From Neoconidiobolus thromboides FSU 785 (Eukaryota; Entomophthoromycota; Entomophthoromycetes; Entomophthorales; Neoconidiobolaceae): DNA of 64,000 nt. The notes beneath the pieces were generated by a model. The model did no database searches, was not told the DNA's origin, and saw nothing but the letters and a program-made list of their open reading frames with translations. Position numbers and translations under genes: made by a program. The DNA is taken from contig MU626316.1 of assembly GCA_025603075.1 (NCBI GenBank), forward strand, positions 1-64,000, written 5' to 3'. Below are positions 49,604-59,737 of the stretch, piece after piece. The stretch's first letter is position 1, and every line of letters begins with the position of its first letter.

Positions 49604-50311
49604 ATGTCAAATATCAATACTACTACCACCATTGTTCCCATCACAACCCTTGCTACAGAACAAAACACAACATCAACAGTAAATATAGATGATAGTCTAA
49701 TATCACCTGTCGACCCCACATTAGAGATATTTGAACGAATAAGCATTGATACTCAATTACCTAGTTATGAAGAACATTCAGAGCCCATAAGAATCAAATC
49801 AAATTATGCTTTTAGTACTTTAATACCTAAAGATTTATATAAAGTAATGATGTATGGGAGTGAAAAAGAACATTATCAATTTCAACAAAGTATTAAAAGA
49901 ACATTTTGGATTCGAATTGGATTATGTTTATTAGTAATAGGATTAATTGTTACTGGTGCAATTTGTTTAATTTATACTGTTGGTTCTTTTTTTATGTCGT
50001 TTTTGATTGCATTGATATTTCCATTGATTTATTTATTTTCTCAATTTTTGGTAAGTTGTTTATTATATTTTATAACTCATGTTACATATAATTAATTGCT
50101 TTCTACTTTCTTTTAGTGGTGGTTACATTATCATAAATCGTGTAGAAATAAAGATACTTATTTAAGATCTAATTATCGATTAGCTAGTAAATTCTCACGT
50201 AAAGAGAATCAACAAAGGAATCAATTTGCAACTAATTTTTTAGAATCCTTAAGTTTACCACCATCTTATTTTTCTTCTAATTTAAATTCACCCCCACCAG
50301 AATATGTTTGA
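49604..50311 (+). CDS. PY-motif two-TM protein, family member 2
   Basis: Exons 49604-50050 and 50117-50311; 213 aa, one 66-nt intron at the position conserved in the family. The N-terminal ~95 residues are Thr/Ser/Asp/Glu-rich and include LPSYEEHSEP, a further PSY-type site. The family motif is LYKVMMYGSEKEHYQFQQ, followed by TM1 (WIRIGLCLLVIGLIVTGAIC) and TM2 (FFMSFLIALIFPLIYLFSQF), then WWLHYHKSCRNK. The tail ends with LPPSY and PPPEYV at the extreme C-terminus, both PPxY motifs. ATG 49604 is the first in the open frame. Membrane placement and ligase-adaptor role are inferred as for member 1. This is the longest member, owing to the N-terminus. Confidence 0.75.
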
Positions 50312-50801
50312 TTCTGTTAGATAAAAAAAGAAGGAATTAAAATAGGAAAAGGGGTACTTTATTTATCATCATTTATTTTGTTTAAGTTAATATATTCTTT
50401 CATCTCTCTTCTCTTATTATCATTATTAATTGTATTATTTAATAAAAAATTATCAGTGCTTTTTTTATTTTCTTATTAGTAATGTTTAGCCATTATGTTT
50501 TTATATTAATTGTTTATTGTCAACGCATTGTTATTATTATTATTGAGTTTTTATTGGTTAACATTATCGATTTCAACTCATCGGTTCTTTCCATACTCCG
50601 AATCTAGCCTTTTGGGAACCTTTTATCCGCTTTTATCGTAACATTATGATCTTAATTTACCCTTATTAATTAGTATCATTGATTTTATACTCTCCTTATT
50701 TTATTATCACATTTTCAATCTCAATAAACTACTTTGTAAGTTATTAAATTGAATTTTACTCAAGATTAATTTTTATTAGAGAATATTTGATATTGAAATC
50801 A

Positions 50802-50860
<59 letters not shown>

Positions 50861-51534
50861 AAATGAAAATATAGAAATAAATAAGAATGTTGTCATTATT
50901 TTTATATTTTAAAGTTTATTTTTGAATAAGAATTTATTTTTATTAAGGTTTTAGTTAAGGGATGAACTATTGAATCATTTAAGTCACTAGAAATTCAAAT
51001 AGATTTAGGGGATGTTAAGATAGATAAATAGGAGAAGTATGAATCGGGTAAAGACAAAGGGGCATTAATTTTAGTGAATAAAATTAATTATACTTTGGGG
51101 CTTTAATTGATAATTAATTATTTTAAGTTGATTTATTTGTAAGATACGACTATTAGTTTTCTAAAATTAATTACAAAATTCAATTATAAATAACTTAGCA
51201 AAATAAAAATAAAAATAAAAATAGAAAAATAAAAATAGAAATAAAAACAAAATATTTCATTAATAAATTAATTATTGATAAACTACAAATAATTATTTTA
51301 TAGTCTAATTACACTATTAATATAATCATAGTCTATTTTAAAATTCATCTTTTATTTATATAAAAAACAATAATTATGATTAAAATAAATACATAAAATA
51401 AATCATAATTAATATATAACAAGTTTTAATACTATAATAAAACTATTACTTTTTTTATTTCTTCATATATATATATATATATTATAATATTGGTATTATA
51501 TTAATATAATAAAGTCAATGAATAGTTAATCTTT
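50312..51534. other. AT-rich spacer with a coding-like relic and microsatellite
   Basis: Two protein-like stretches: 50546-50738 (FYWLTLSISTHRFFPYSESS, one stop) and 50948-51106 (IESFKSLEIQIDLGDVKI then KGALILVNKINYTLGL, two stops). They lie on either side of the AAT repeat. They may be parts of one decayed gene whose family I cannot name, or chance. Confidence 0.4.
50804..50858. repeat. AAT microsatellite, about 18 units
   Basis: Uninterrupted trinucleotide repeat ending before GAAAATGAAAAT. Confidence 0.92.
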
Positions 51535-52880
51535 TTAAATACAAGTCAATTTCTTTGATAAATTCCACAATTTATCTTGTAATTCAATATCTTTAGTCCA
51601 ATAAGTAGGTTGCATTGGTAATTCATCTGCAAAATATAAAGAATCTTTTGGAATATTATCTAATAAAGCTAATCTTAAGGTAGTCATTGCTCCTTGTAAG
51701 GGTGTTTTCATAAAATAATTTCCAAAAATATCTACTGCTTTGTCTGCCATAGAATCATATCTAAACAATTCAGTTTTAACAACTCCTGGATGAACTACGT
51801 AACCTAAGAAATAGAACTTAATTAAATTATTATAATATTTGTTATTAATTTAAATTTACATTGTACTTGATCGGAGATATGTCTTTTAAATGCATAAGTG
51901 CTCATAACAACAGCTGCTTTTGCTTTAGAATAATGAGCTAGATCATTGTATTGTTGATAATTATTAATGTCTTCAAAATCACCATCAGAAGCTAATTAAT
52001 TTAATATTTAGACTTATTATAAATAAGGAATAATAAACTAAACTTACCCATATAATGAGCCAATGAAGATAAATTAATTAACTTTGAGTTATTTGTTGCA
52101 ATTAATTTATCTTTTAATAAATTGTATAATAAAAAGTGACTTAAATAATTCACTTGAAAGGTTAATTCAAACCCATCTTTACTACGTTCAAATTCGGGAA
52201 TTTTCATAATTCCTGCGTTATTGATTAATAAATTTAATGGTAAATCTTTGCTCTCAAATTCCTTTACGAACGACTTCACAGAATCAAAACTAGTTAAATC
52301 TAATGCAATGAACTCAATTTTACTATTAAGACCGCAATCTGATTTGATCTTTTCAATAGCTACTTCCGCTTTTTCTTGCGAACGACAAGCTATTTAAGAG
52401 AAATTGATTATATTAATTAACTTTTATTTTAAATATTTAACTTAATTTAATTTACCTAAAATAACATGAAATTTAGCTTTAACTAACCAATGAGCGGTTT
52501 CAAATCCAATACCAGTATTACCACCTTTAATCAATTTAACATATTAATTTTTACTACTCAAACTCTTAAATATTACCAGTGACAATTGCTACTTTATTTT
52601 CTTCATTAGGATGATTCTTTAAATGTTGTTGAACTAATCTATTGAAATAATATTATTAATACATAGACTTAGTAAAATAATAAAAACAATCAAATGTTAC
52701 TTACTCATTAGCATGTTTTTCAGCATTAGAATATTCGCCAAGGAAATAGTAATATGGTGAAAACATTACTGAAAATACCATCATTATACCAGCTTTAACA
52801 ATATAAGGTAATGGGAAATAAGTAGCAAAGTTTAACAGAGATTCTTCTGCTTTATTAGAATACTTGGGTGTTAAACTCAT
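51535..52880 (-). CDS. Retinol-dehydrogenase-like SDR, paralogue A
   Basis: Minus-strand exons 52880-52705, 52638-52577, 52524-52456, 52389-52048, 51991-51860, 51803-51535; 349 aa, introns 52-66 nt. An N-terminal hydrophobic segment (VKAGIMMVFSVMFSPYYYFL) should anchor it in a membrane. Cofactor motif TGGNTGIGFETA is followed by the NADP-type ACRS turn, NNAGIM, the active-site Ser in INLSSLAHY, HYSKAKAAVV with catalytic Tyr and Lys, and HPGVVKTE. All catalytic residues are present. The family reduces or oxidises retinoid-like, sterol or lipid carbonyls; the substrate here is unknown. Exon lengths (176, 62, 69, 342, 132, 269) are identical to paralogue B at 57 kb, so the two are recent duplicates in gene structure. 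Confidence 0.9.
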
Positions 52881-53411
52881 TATTTTGATATTTGGATCTT
52901 ATTGTTTTTATTTGAAATCTAATAAAAAGTAAAGTGTAATTAAAATTCATTCCATTTGGTTTTATATAGTGATGTCATCTTTAAATAGTTGAATTTTTAA
53001 ATGTTCTATTTTTAGCTTCCAAAGTAAGGGTAAGTGGTTTTCGAAAGTCTTTTTAAAACTATAATTTTCAATTGAAATAGTAATTACTCGGAATCTTGAT
53101 CGGGATTAGATTAACTTGTTAAAGGTTTTTTTGAGTTTTTAAATTGTATTGAATATTTTTTAATGTGAATTTAAAAATGTATAAAAAATTTCAATATTTA
53201 AATTAACTTTTAAAAAAATTGACTATCATTTAAAAGCAACAAAGATTTCTAACTATGAGCTCTTTTGTATCAATTTTCTTACCAATTTTCTAATAAGATC
53301 ATCGAAAATTTATATAGAACACAATAAAATAAAAAAATGAAATTAACAAAAGTATAATAATAAAATAGCAATAATAATAACTCATCGTTAAACAAAATCA
53401 TTGCATTTAAT
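52881..53411. other. Spacer between SDR-A and PY member 3
   Basis: 531 bp, AT-rich, presumably promoter of SDR-A and 3' region of the PY gene. No MITE. Confidence 0.6.
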
Positions 53412-54002
53412 TTAACCCTGTATATAAGCCGGAGGTAATGTATTAGCTTCTCGATAATTAGGAGGAGCAATAAACTCATAAGAAATAACACCTGCAGTTA
53501 ATTGTTGTTCTCTTTCGTTAGCTTCTTGTAATTGAAATTTAATCATTGTTCTTCTATTAAATTTAACATAATTGGCTTGATTTTTTATGGATCGTAAACA
53601 ATGGATGAGATACTAAAGAAAAGGTTAGTATAATGATTATAGTGGGATATATATATAAATACAATAGAGGATATAATGATTACTTACCCAACCTTGAATG
53701 AGTAAAGTAAACAAACAAAAGATAGATAATGGTAATAAATATGAATAAAAGGTAAAACTATCATTATGATAAAGTATAATTGATACTGATATTATTAATA
53801 GTATGGGAAAGATAATAAAAAATCGATAGATATATGTCTTTAATATACTCAATCTTAATAATGTCTTTTGTTGTTTGTTTCCATAGATCATAACTCGATA
53901 AATGACATGATTGAGTCCATTTTTAATGGCATAATCAGAGGCTATTTCAATTTCGTTTTGTTCAGAAACAGTATTGTTGTTGATAGGGGGAGTTAGATCC
54001 AT
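53412..54002 (-). CDS. PY-motif two-TM protein, family member 3
   Basis: Minus-strand exons 54002-53688 and 53612-53412; 171 aa, one 75-nt intron after TM2 (phase 0). Short acidic N-terminus, then YRVMIYGNKQQKTLLRLSIL, TM1 (YRFFIIFPILLIISVSIILY), loop HNDSFTF, TM2 (YSYLLPLSIFCLFTLLIQGW), YLIHCLRSIKN and a helical Glu/Gln-rich segment. The tail has APPNYREANTLPPAYIQ, two PPxY motifs 10 residues apart. Closest to member 4 (same 201-nt second exon, same loops). Sits directly upstream of SDR-A on the same strand; a similar SDR neighbour accompanies member 4. Confidence 0.8.
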
Positions 54003-54608
54003 TAAAGAATAAAGAAATAAAAAACTAAGTTTAAAAGCTTATAATTATATAAATTATTTATAAATATCATGATTTTATTAAATTTTCTATTTTTAACATT
54101 AGTCTCTCCCTGAATTTTACTTTAAATTTGCATTTTACAGTTATTCCAACTCTTTTGTGAATTTATTAGTGATAATTTTTATAGCCAAATCATTTATATA
54201 GGTAATTTTTTTAAAATCCAATCATTATAATTAAACTGAATTTTAAATTAATGTTAATTCTTAAATGAGGAATTAGTTGGATCATAGTGGGCTGTAACAA
54301 GTAAAGCTTATTTAGCCTATCTGTTATTTTATTTAATTCTCTTTTTATGTTGTCATTTTTAAATAGATGATAATTTAGTAAACTGAGTAAAATAAGATAG
54401 AAAGTAAAAGAAACTTGATGATAGTTATTTTTACTAATTTTAATACTATTAATAAGGGATGAAATAAAATCCCTAATTAAAAGTTCTAAGTAAATACTAA
54501 ATTCTATGAAATTCTAACATGGATTTAATGAAATGTAAAGTGTGGTGGCGCAGAATAGTTGTCCAATTATTGAGAACTATGAAAAAACTCATTAGTAGTT
54601 GAAGAAAC

Positions 54609-54712
54609 ATTCGGGGATGTATTTTTGTATTTGAGAATTTTACTAATAATCTTTCTACTCAAATAGCGCTTAAAAAATGAAAAAATAATGAAATCAAAAA
54701 AACATCTCCATT
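54609..54712 (+). mobile_element. MITE copy 11
   Basis: Forward orientation, ATTCGGGGATGTATTTTTGT left end, AATCTTTCTACTCAAATAGC core, AACATCTCCATT right end. Confidence 0.8.
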
Positions 54713-55016
54713 CTGTGCCATTACGTTTTTCTGCTCTATCAGATCCATATTAATAGATAAAAGAACCTTATAGAAACTAATACTTGATCTTTTTTGAGCA
54801 AAAAGAAAGTCATTGGTTTTAATAGTAGTTATTTTAGATGTCTAAATATAATATACTTTTTATACAAAAAAATTAAACTACTACAATTATCCATCTTTAC
54901 TAGTAAATTAACCACACAAAAAGAAGGTTATTTTAGAAACGCCCTTAGAAGTGAAAAATAAAACTAGTTTCAATTGATTCCAGCCAACAAGAAGCTTCCT
55001 TAGTACAATGGTGATG

Positions 55017-55119
55017 TATGTGGATGTTTTTTTGACTCCATTACTTTTTCCGTTTTAAACGCTATTTGGATGAAAAGATTATTAGTAAAATTCTTAAACA
55101 AAAAAATACATTCCCATAT
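55017..55119 (-). mobile_element. MITE copy 12
   Basis: Reverse orientation, TATGTGGATGTTTTTTTGAC left end, ATACATTCCCATAT right end. Confidence 0.8.
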
Positions 55120-55221
55120 GGAAATTTAACTTCCAGGTTATTATGGGTTTGATTCCTATAGTAAGCTGTTGATCATTACTAATTGAGATGTAGAGCTCAG
55201 ACTTCTAGTGTATGATTGACT

Positions 55222-55329
55222 AAATTGGGATGTTTTCTTTTGACTTCACTACTTTTTTCATCTCTTAAGAACTATTTAAGCGGAAAGATTGTTAGTAAAA
55301 TTCTTAAACACAAAAGTACATCCCCCACA
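55222..55329 (-). mobile_element. MITE copy 13
   Basis: Reverse orientation, ATTGGGATGTTTTCTTTTGA left end, AAGTACATCCCCCA right end; abuts the 3' end of the decayed SDR gene. Confidence 0.78.
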
Positions 55330-55334
55330 AGTTA

Positions 55335-56736
55335 TCTTGTAACTTTTTGCATTTTTCCAATAATTTAGTTACATAAATAATTGGTTTGCAAAATGAAGGA
55401 AATTATCAAATATTTTATTTAATAGAGCTAATCTTAGCATAGATATAATCCCTTGTAATGGGATTTTAATAAGATAATTCTCAGCTCAGTCGATTCCTTT
55501 TTGGCTTATAGAATCCTAGCAAAATAACTCAGTTTTTACTATTCCTAAATGATCAATGTAGTCTAAGGAAAGAGAGATAGGTTGCTACTTGTTATGTCTC
55601 TATTTGTCAAAAACTTTAAAATAAATTGAACTTGATATGGAATATGTCTTTTAAATGTATAAGTACCCACAACTACCTTACTTTGCTTTTGTATAATGTT
55701 TTATATTATTATATTTATTCTGAACATTAAGTCTTGAAAGTTACCATTAGAAACTAATAGAAGATTCTAAATTAACTAACATATTATTGAATATTGAATG
55801 AAAACTAGGCATCTAATGCACCAATAAAGATGAATTAAGAATTTTTAGATTTTTAGTCTTAACCAATTCTCTTTCAATAAATTATAGAGTAAGAAAATGG
55901 ACTAAATAATAGACTTTTCAAGTCAACTCGAGTCCATCCTAACTTTTTTAGTGTTCTTTGACCCTCGTAATACGAACACTACTGACCACTAAATTTAATA
56001 ATAATCGTCTACTTTATAATTCTATAGTAAACGCTTTCACTGATTTAAAACTAGTGAGATGTAATGGAATAAGCTCTATCTTACCATTAGAGCCCACTCT
56101 AGAGTATGTCTTTTCTATAGCCACCTTCAATTTCTCTTGGGAATAAGAAACTTTTTTATTATCTTAGCTGCCCATTGACATACTATATTATTACTCAATG
56201 ACATAAAATAACATGAAACTTGGATTGAACTAACCAACAAGCAGTTTTAAAACCAGTACCAGGATTGCTACCTAAATGAAATATTAAAATTGTGCTTTTT
56301 GGTTGTTTCAATCAACTATGTTATTCAATTACTTATAACAATAGCTACTTTATTTTCTTCTTCCTTATGGTTTTTTACGTGATATTGAACCAAATTATAT
56401 AAATAAAAGTAAGGTTGCTTAAAATGATACAGAATCATGCTATTACTTGTTAACATATGTTCCTATATTCTTGCATTAGGATAATTACCAACAAATTGAT
56501 AATAAGGTGAAAATATTGTTGTAGGTACCATTGCCATGTCTAATTTTATAATAGAAAGCAGATTAGGATAAGATATTAAGTGGGGCTGTTTTTTTAACTT
56601 CATAACTTTTTCCATTTTTTGAGCGCTATTTAGGCGGAGAGATTGTTAGTAAAATTATTAAACAAAAAAATACATCCCCAAGTCTAAAATTGATTATTTA
56701 CTTTTTTGGTATACTTTGGTGTTAAACTTTTTTCAT
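55335..56736 (-). pseudogene. Decayed SDR gene, third copy, interrupted by a MITE
   Basis: Minus strand, same order as SDR-A: the 3' exon (55335-55590, similar to the DELPMQ and LALLDNIP regions), then the exon with the AFKRHIS-like part near 55660, the long NNAG exon (about 55790-56160) carrying stops and frame changes, the Rossmann exon near 56210-56280, and exon 1. The first exon is split: LTPKYTKK-like sequence lies at about 56694-56730 and the remainder at about 56440-56575, with MITE copy 14 between. The start codon is lost (AAAAGT where the other copies have ATG). Head to head with SDR-B, 0.29 kb apart. Confidence 0.85.
56578..56682 (-). mobile_element. MITE copy 14, inserted in the decayed SDR exon 1
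   Basis: Reverse orientation, TGGGGCTGTTTTTTTAACTT left end, AATACATCCCCA right end. Confidence 0.85.
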
Positions 56737-56744
56737 TTTTAGAG

Positions 56745-56902
56745 TTAAAATGGCAACGTCGGATTTTTTTAGAGAAAAGGTCATAACTTTCCCTAGTATA
56801 ATTTAGAACTTTTTACTACTAAATCTAGTCAAATTTATGAATAAAAAATTTCAAATAAACTGAAAAAAGGCTTACTTTTAAAATCCGACGTTGCCATTTT
56901 AA
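56745..56902. mobile_element. 158-bp element with perfect 23-bp inverted ends, TTAA or TA target
   Basis: Left end 56745-56767 and right end 56880-56902 are exact reverse complements (outer part TTAAAATGGCAACGTCGG). The interior is AT-rich and non-coding. If TTAA is the target duplication the ends begin AATGGCAACG, as in piggyBac-type MITEs; a TA duplication (Tc1/mariner) is also possible. It sits in the 287-bp gap between the decayed SDR and SDR-B. Confidence 0.85.
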
Positions 56903-57023
56903 TTCTGGAAAATAATATTAAATGTTATAAACCATTAAGTTTTAACTCATAATGTATTAAACTATAAAAGAAATTAATAAACATCTTTACTTAATTATCA
57001 AAATATAAAACAAAAATAAAAAA

Positions 57024-58353
57024 ATGAATATAACGCCAAAGTATTCCAATAAAGTAGAGCAATCGATTTTGAACTTAATAGCTCGTCCTAAACTACCCTA
57101 TTTTATAAAAGCAAGTTTAACAATGGTAGCTGTCACAATGTTTCCACCCTTTTATCGAATTATTAGTAATTTTCCTGATGCAGAAACCCACGCTAACAAG
57201 TAATAGATCAACATTTATTATTTTAAAGCCAAAGATTATTTATTAATTATTTTTTATATATTTTAGTCTAATTCAACATCATTTAAAAAACCATAGTGAT
57301 GAAGAAAATAAAGTAGCTATTGTTACAGGTAATCTAATAGCAGAACTATTAATAGAAATGACTAAATCTTTATTATTGTCATTTAGGTGGTAATACAGGT
57401 ATTGGATTTGAAACCGCCCGTTGGTTAGTTAAAGCTAAATTCCATGTTATCTTAGGTAAGTCAAATAAGAATCAGTAAATAGAAAAAACAACTTATTGAT
57501 CAAAGCATGCCGTTCACAAGAAAAAGCGGAAGCAGCTATAGAAAAAATCCGCAACGAAGTAGGATTAGACAGTAAGGTAGAGTTTATGTCGTTAGATCTC
57601 ACCAGCTTTGAATCGGTAAAAAGCTTTGCTAAAGAATTCCAAAGTAAACAATTACCTTTGAATTTATTGATCAACAATGCTGGTATTATGGGGATTAAAG
57701 AGTTTCAAAAAAGTAAGGATGGGTTTGAATTGACTTTCCAAGTTAATTATTTAAGCCATTTTTTACTTTATAATTTATTGAAGGACGAGCTTATCAACAC
57801 TAAAAATTCAAAATTGATTAATTTGTCCTCATTAGCGCATTATATGGGTAAATTTCATTATCAACTATAATAATTCTAATACTAAAGGATTTTTTTAGCC
57901 TCTAATGGCAACTTTGAAGATATAGGTGATTCTAATAAATACAATGATCAAGATCAATATTCAAAAGCAAAAGCAGCTATTATCATGGGCACTTATGCAT
58001 TTAAGAGACATATATCGGATAGGGTTCAATGTAATTCAGGATCTTAACAATTATGATAATAAAAATAACCCATCTCTTTCTTAGGTTATGTCGTTCATCC
58101 AGGCCTAGTAAAAACAGAAATATTTCGCCATGATTCTAAAGTTCAAAAAACAGTAGATAGGTTTGGAAATAGTTTTATGAAAACTAGTTTACAGGGTACA
58201 TTGACAACGTTAAGATTAGCTCTTATTGATAAAATACCTAAAGATTCACTATATTTTGCGGATGAGTTACCAATTCAATCTAGTTATTTAACAAAAGATA
58301 TTGAGTTACAAGATAAGTTATGGATGCTTTCTAAAAAATGGACTTGCATTTAA
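57024..58353 (+). CDS. Retinol-dehydrogenase-like SDR, paralogue B
   Basis: Exons 57024-57199, 57267-57328, 57387-57455, 57506-57847, 57899-58030, 58085-58353; 349 aa, introns 50-67 nt. N-terminal membrane segment near residues 28-50 (IKASLTMVAVTMFPPFYRII). Cofactor-binding TGGNTGIGFETA, ACRSQEKAEAAIEKI, NNAGIM, active-site LSSLAHY, YSKAKAAIIMGTYAFKRHIS with the catalytic Tyr and Lys, then HPGLVKTE. The C-terminal half keeps SLYFADELPIQ and DIELQDKLW as in paralogue A. Exon lengths and intron phases are identical to paralogue A. Faces PY member 4 tail to tail. Its promoter region must fit in the short gap holding the TTAA element. Confidence 0.92.
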
Positions 58354-58654
58354 AATAAGTCAACTTTAAGAGGGTTTATGTAGTCATTAACGTAATATAA
58401 GAAACCTCCAAATAAAAAGTTTCATTGATTAATTAGTTGATTTTTTAAATTTTATCAAAAGATTAAAGTTGATTTAGAAATTAGAAAAAGCTATGAAATA
58501 ATTTTTTTATAATGTAAAGCTTTTCATTTTTTAAATCGAGTATTAAAAAGTATCATTTTACTATAAAGCTTAATCAAAATTTTATAAAAAAGTATACAAA
58601 TGATATAAAGCCATAATAACATTTTGAATAAACTATAAAAATAGACTCAATAAA
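58354..58654. other. Convergent spacer between SDR-B and PY member 4
   Basis: 301 bp, AT-rich, 3' ends of both genes; nothing else seen. Confidence 0.6.
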
Positions 58655-59229
58655 TTAATTCTGTTGATAAGCAGGCGGAGAAATATTAGCTTCCCTATAG
58701 TTAGGAGGGGGTATAAACTCATAAGAAACTAAATTAGTAGTTAATTGATTTCCTCTTTCATATGATTCTTGACTTTGGAATTTAGCTATTGTTGAATGAT
58801 TCAATCGTATATAGCTTGGTTGGTTTTTGATTGATCTTAAGGAGTGGACTAAATACTAGAAAAGGATTAGAAAACTAGCATAATATAATGGATGCCGTGT
58901 AATCAAATGAAACTTACCCAACCTTGTATAGCCATTATAATCCCCAAAATAATAAACAATGGTAATAAATAATGGTAAAAAATAATAGTATTATTATGAT
59001 AAACTAGAATTAATACCAATATTGTAAATAATAGCATAAATAGTATCAGAAATCGATAAATGTATGTTTTTAATATACTGAGTTTTAGCTGTATCTTTTG
59101 TTGTTTGTTGCCATAAAACATTACACGATAGATAGTATAGTTAAGTCCGGCCCTTATTGCATAGTTGTCCGCTATTGATATCTCAACTGAGTCTGGAGAG
59201 TCAAGGTAATTGGAATGAATATTATCCAT
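58655..59229 (-). CDS. PY-motif two-TM protein, family member 4
   Basis: Minus-strand exons 59229-58918 and 58855-58655; 170 aa, one 62-nt intron at the family position. Shares YRVMFYGNKQQK, SILKTYIYRFLI, the YHNN loop, IQGW-YLVHSLRSIKNQ, and the tail PPPNYREANISPPAYQQ with member 3. TM1 is about FLILFMLLFTILVLILVY and TM2 about YHYLLPLFIILGIIMAIQGW. The two PPxY motifs are intact. N-terminus short and acidic (SPDSVEISIADN). Convergent with SDR-B; the same arrangement, decayed, recurs at 61.4-63.3 kb. Confidence 0.8.
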
Positions 59230-59541
59230 TTTTTATGATAAGTTGTAAGTTTCAATAAATAAGACTTTAAAAAATGAAAAAAATAAAACCTCAGAGATTA
59301 TAGATTATAGAAGTTTCCATTAAATAGTTGTGATCTTTTATTATAGGCTTTGTTTTTAAATTTTAGTTCTCCCCTTAAATTTTTTAAAATTATTCTTGCA
59401 TTTTATAAACAAATAGCCTATGGTTCTTTTATTCTTATTATCTTTGTGTTATTAACTATGCTTTAATAAATTTTGAGAAAATGATGGTCGTAGTTTAGTT
59501 CCTAGTTAATTTTACATATTGCTTTACTTGGTTTGGTAAGC

Positions 59542-59648
59542 ATATGGGGCTGTTTTTTTTGGTTTCATAACTTTTTCCATTTTTTAAGCACTATTCGAGC
59601 GGAAAAATTGTTAGTAAAATTACTAAATATAAAAATATATCACTATAT
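59542..59648 (-). mobile_element. MITE copy 15a (left half of a palindromic pair)
   Basis: Family consensus: about 105 bp, ends TATGGGGATGTATTTTT and, at the other side, AACAGCCCCATA; conserved core TCTTTCCGCTCAAATAGCGC then TTAAAAAATGGAAAAAGT and AATGAAA; insertion at TA. This copy is reverse (ATATGGGGCTGTTTTTTTTG first) and shares its right end with copy 15b. Confidence 0.88.
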
Positions 59649-59737
59649 GGGGATGTATTTTTTTACTAACAATTTTTCCGCTCGAATAGTGCTTAAAAAA
59701 TGGAAAAAGTTATGAAACCAAAAAAAACAGCCCATAT
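59645..59737 (+). mobile_element. MITE copy 15b (right half of a palindromic pair)
   Basis: Forward copy lacking about 12 bp after the left end (no GTTTAAGAATT). Its 59661-59733 part is the exact reverse complement of 59547-59619 in copy 15a. Confidence 0.88.

Larger units (their letters stand above)
54003..55334. other. MITE-rich spacer
   Basis: 1.3 kb with three MITE copies (54609, 55017, 55222) and no supported frame. Confidence 0.6.

Noticed and set aside
59533-59715. 60-codon frame over the MITE pair
   Set aside because: Lies entirely in MITE sequence; no protein-like content.
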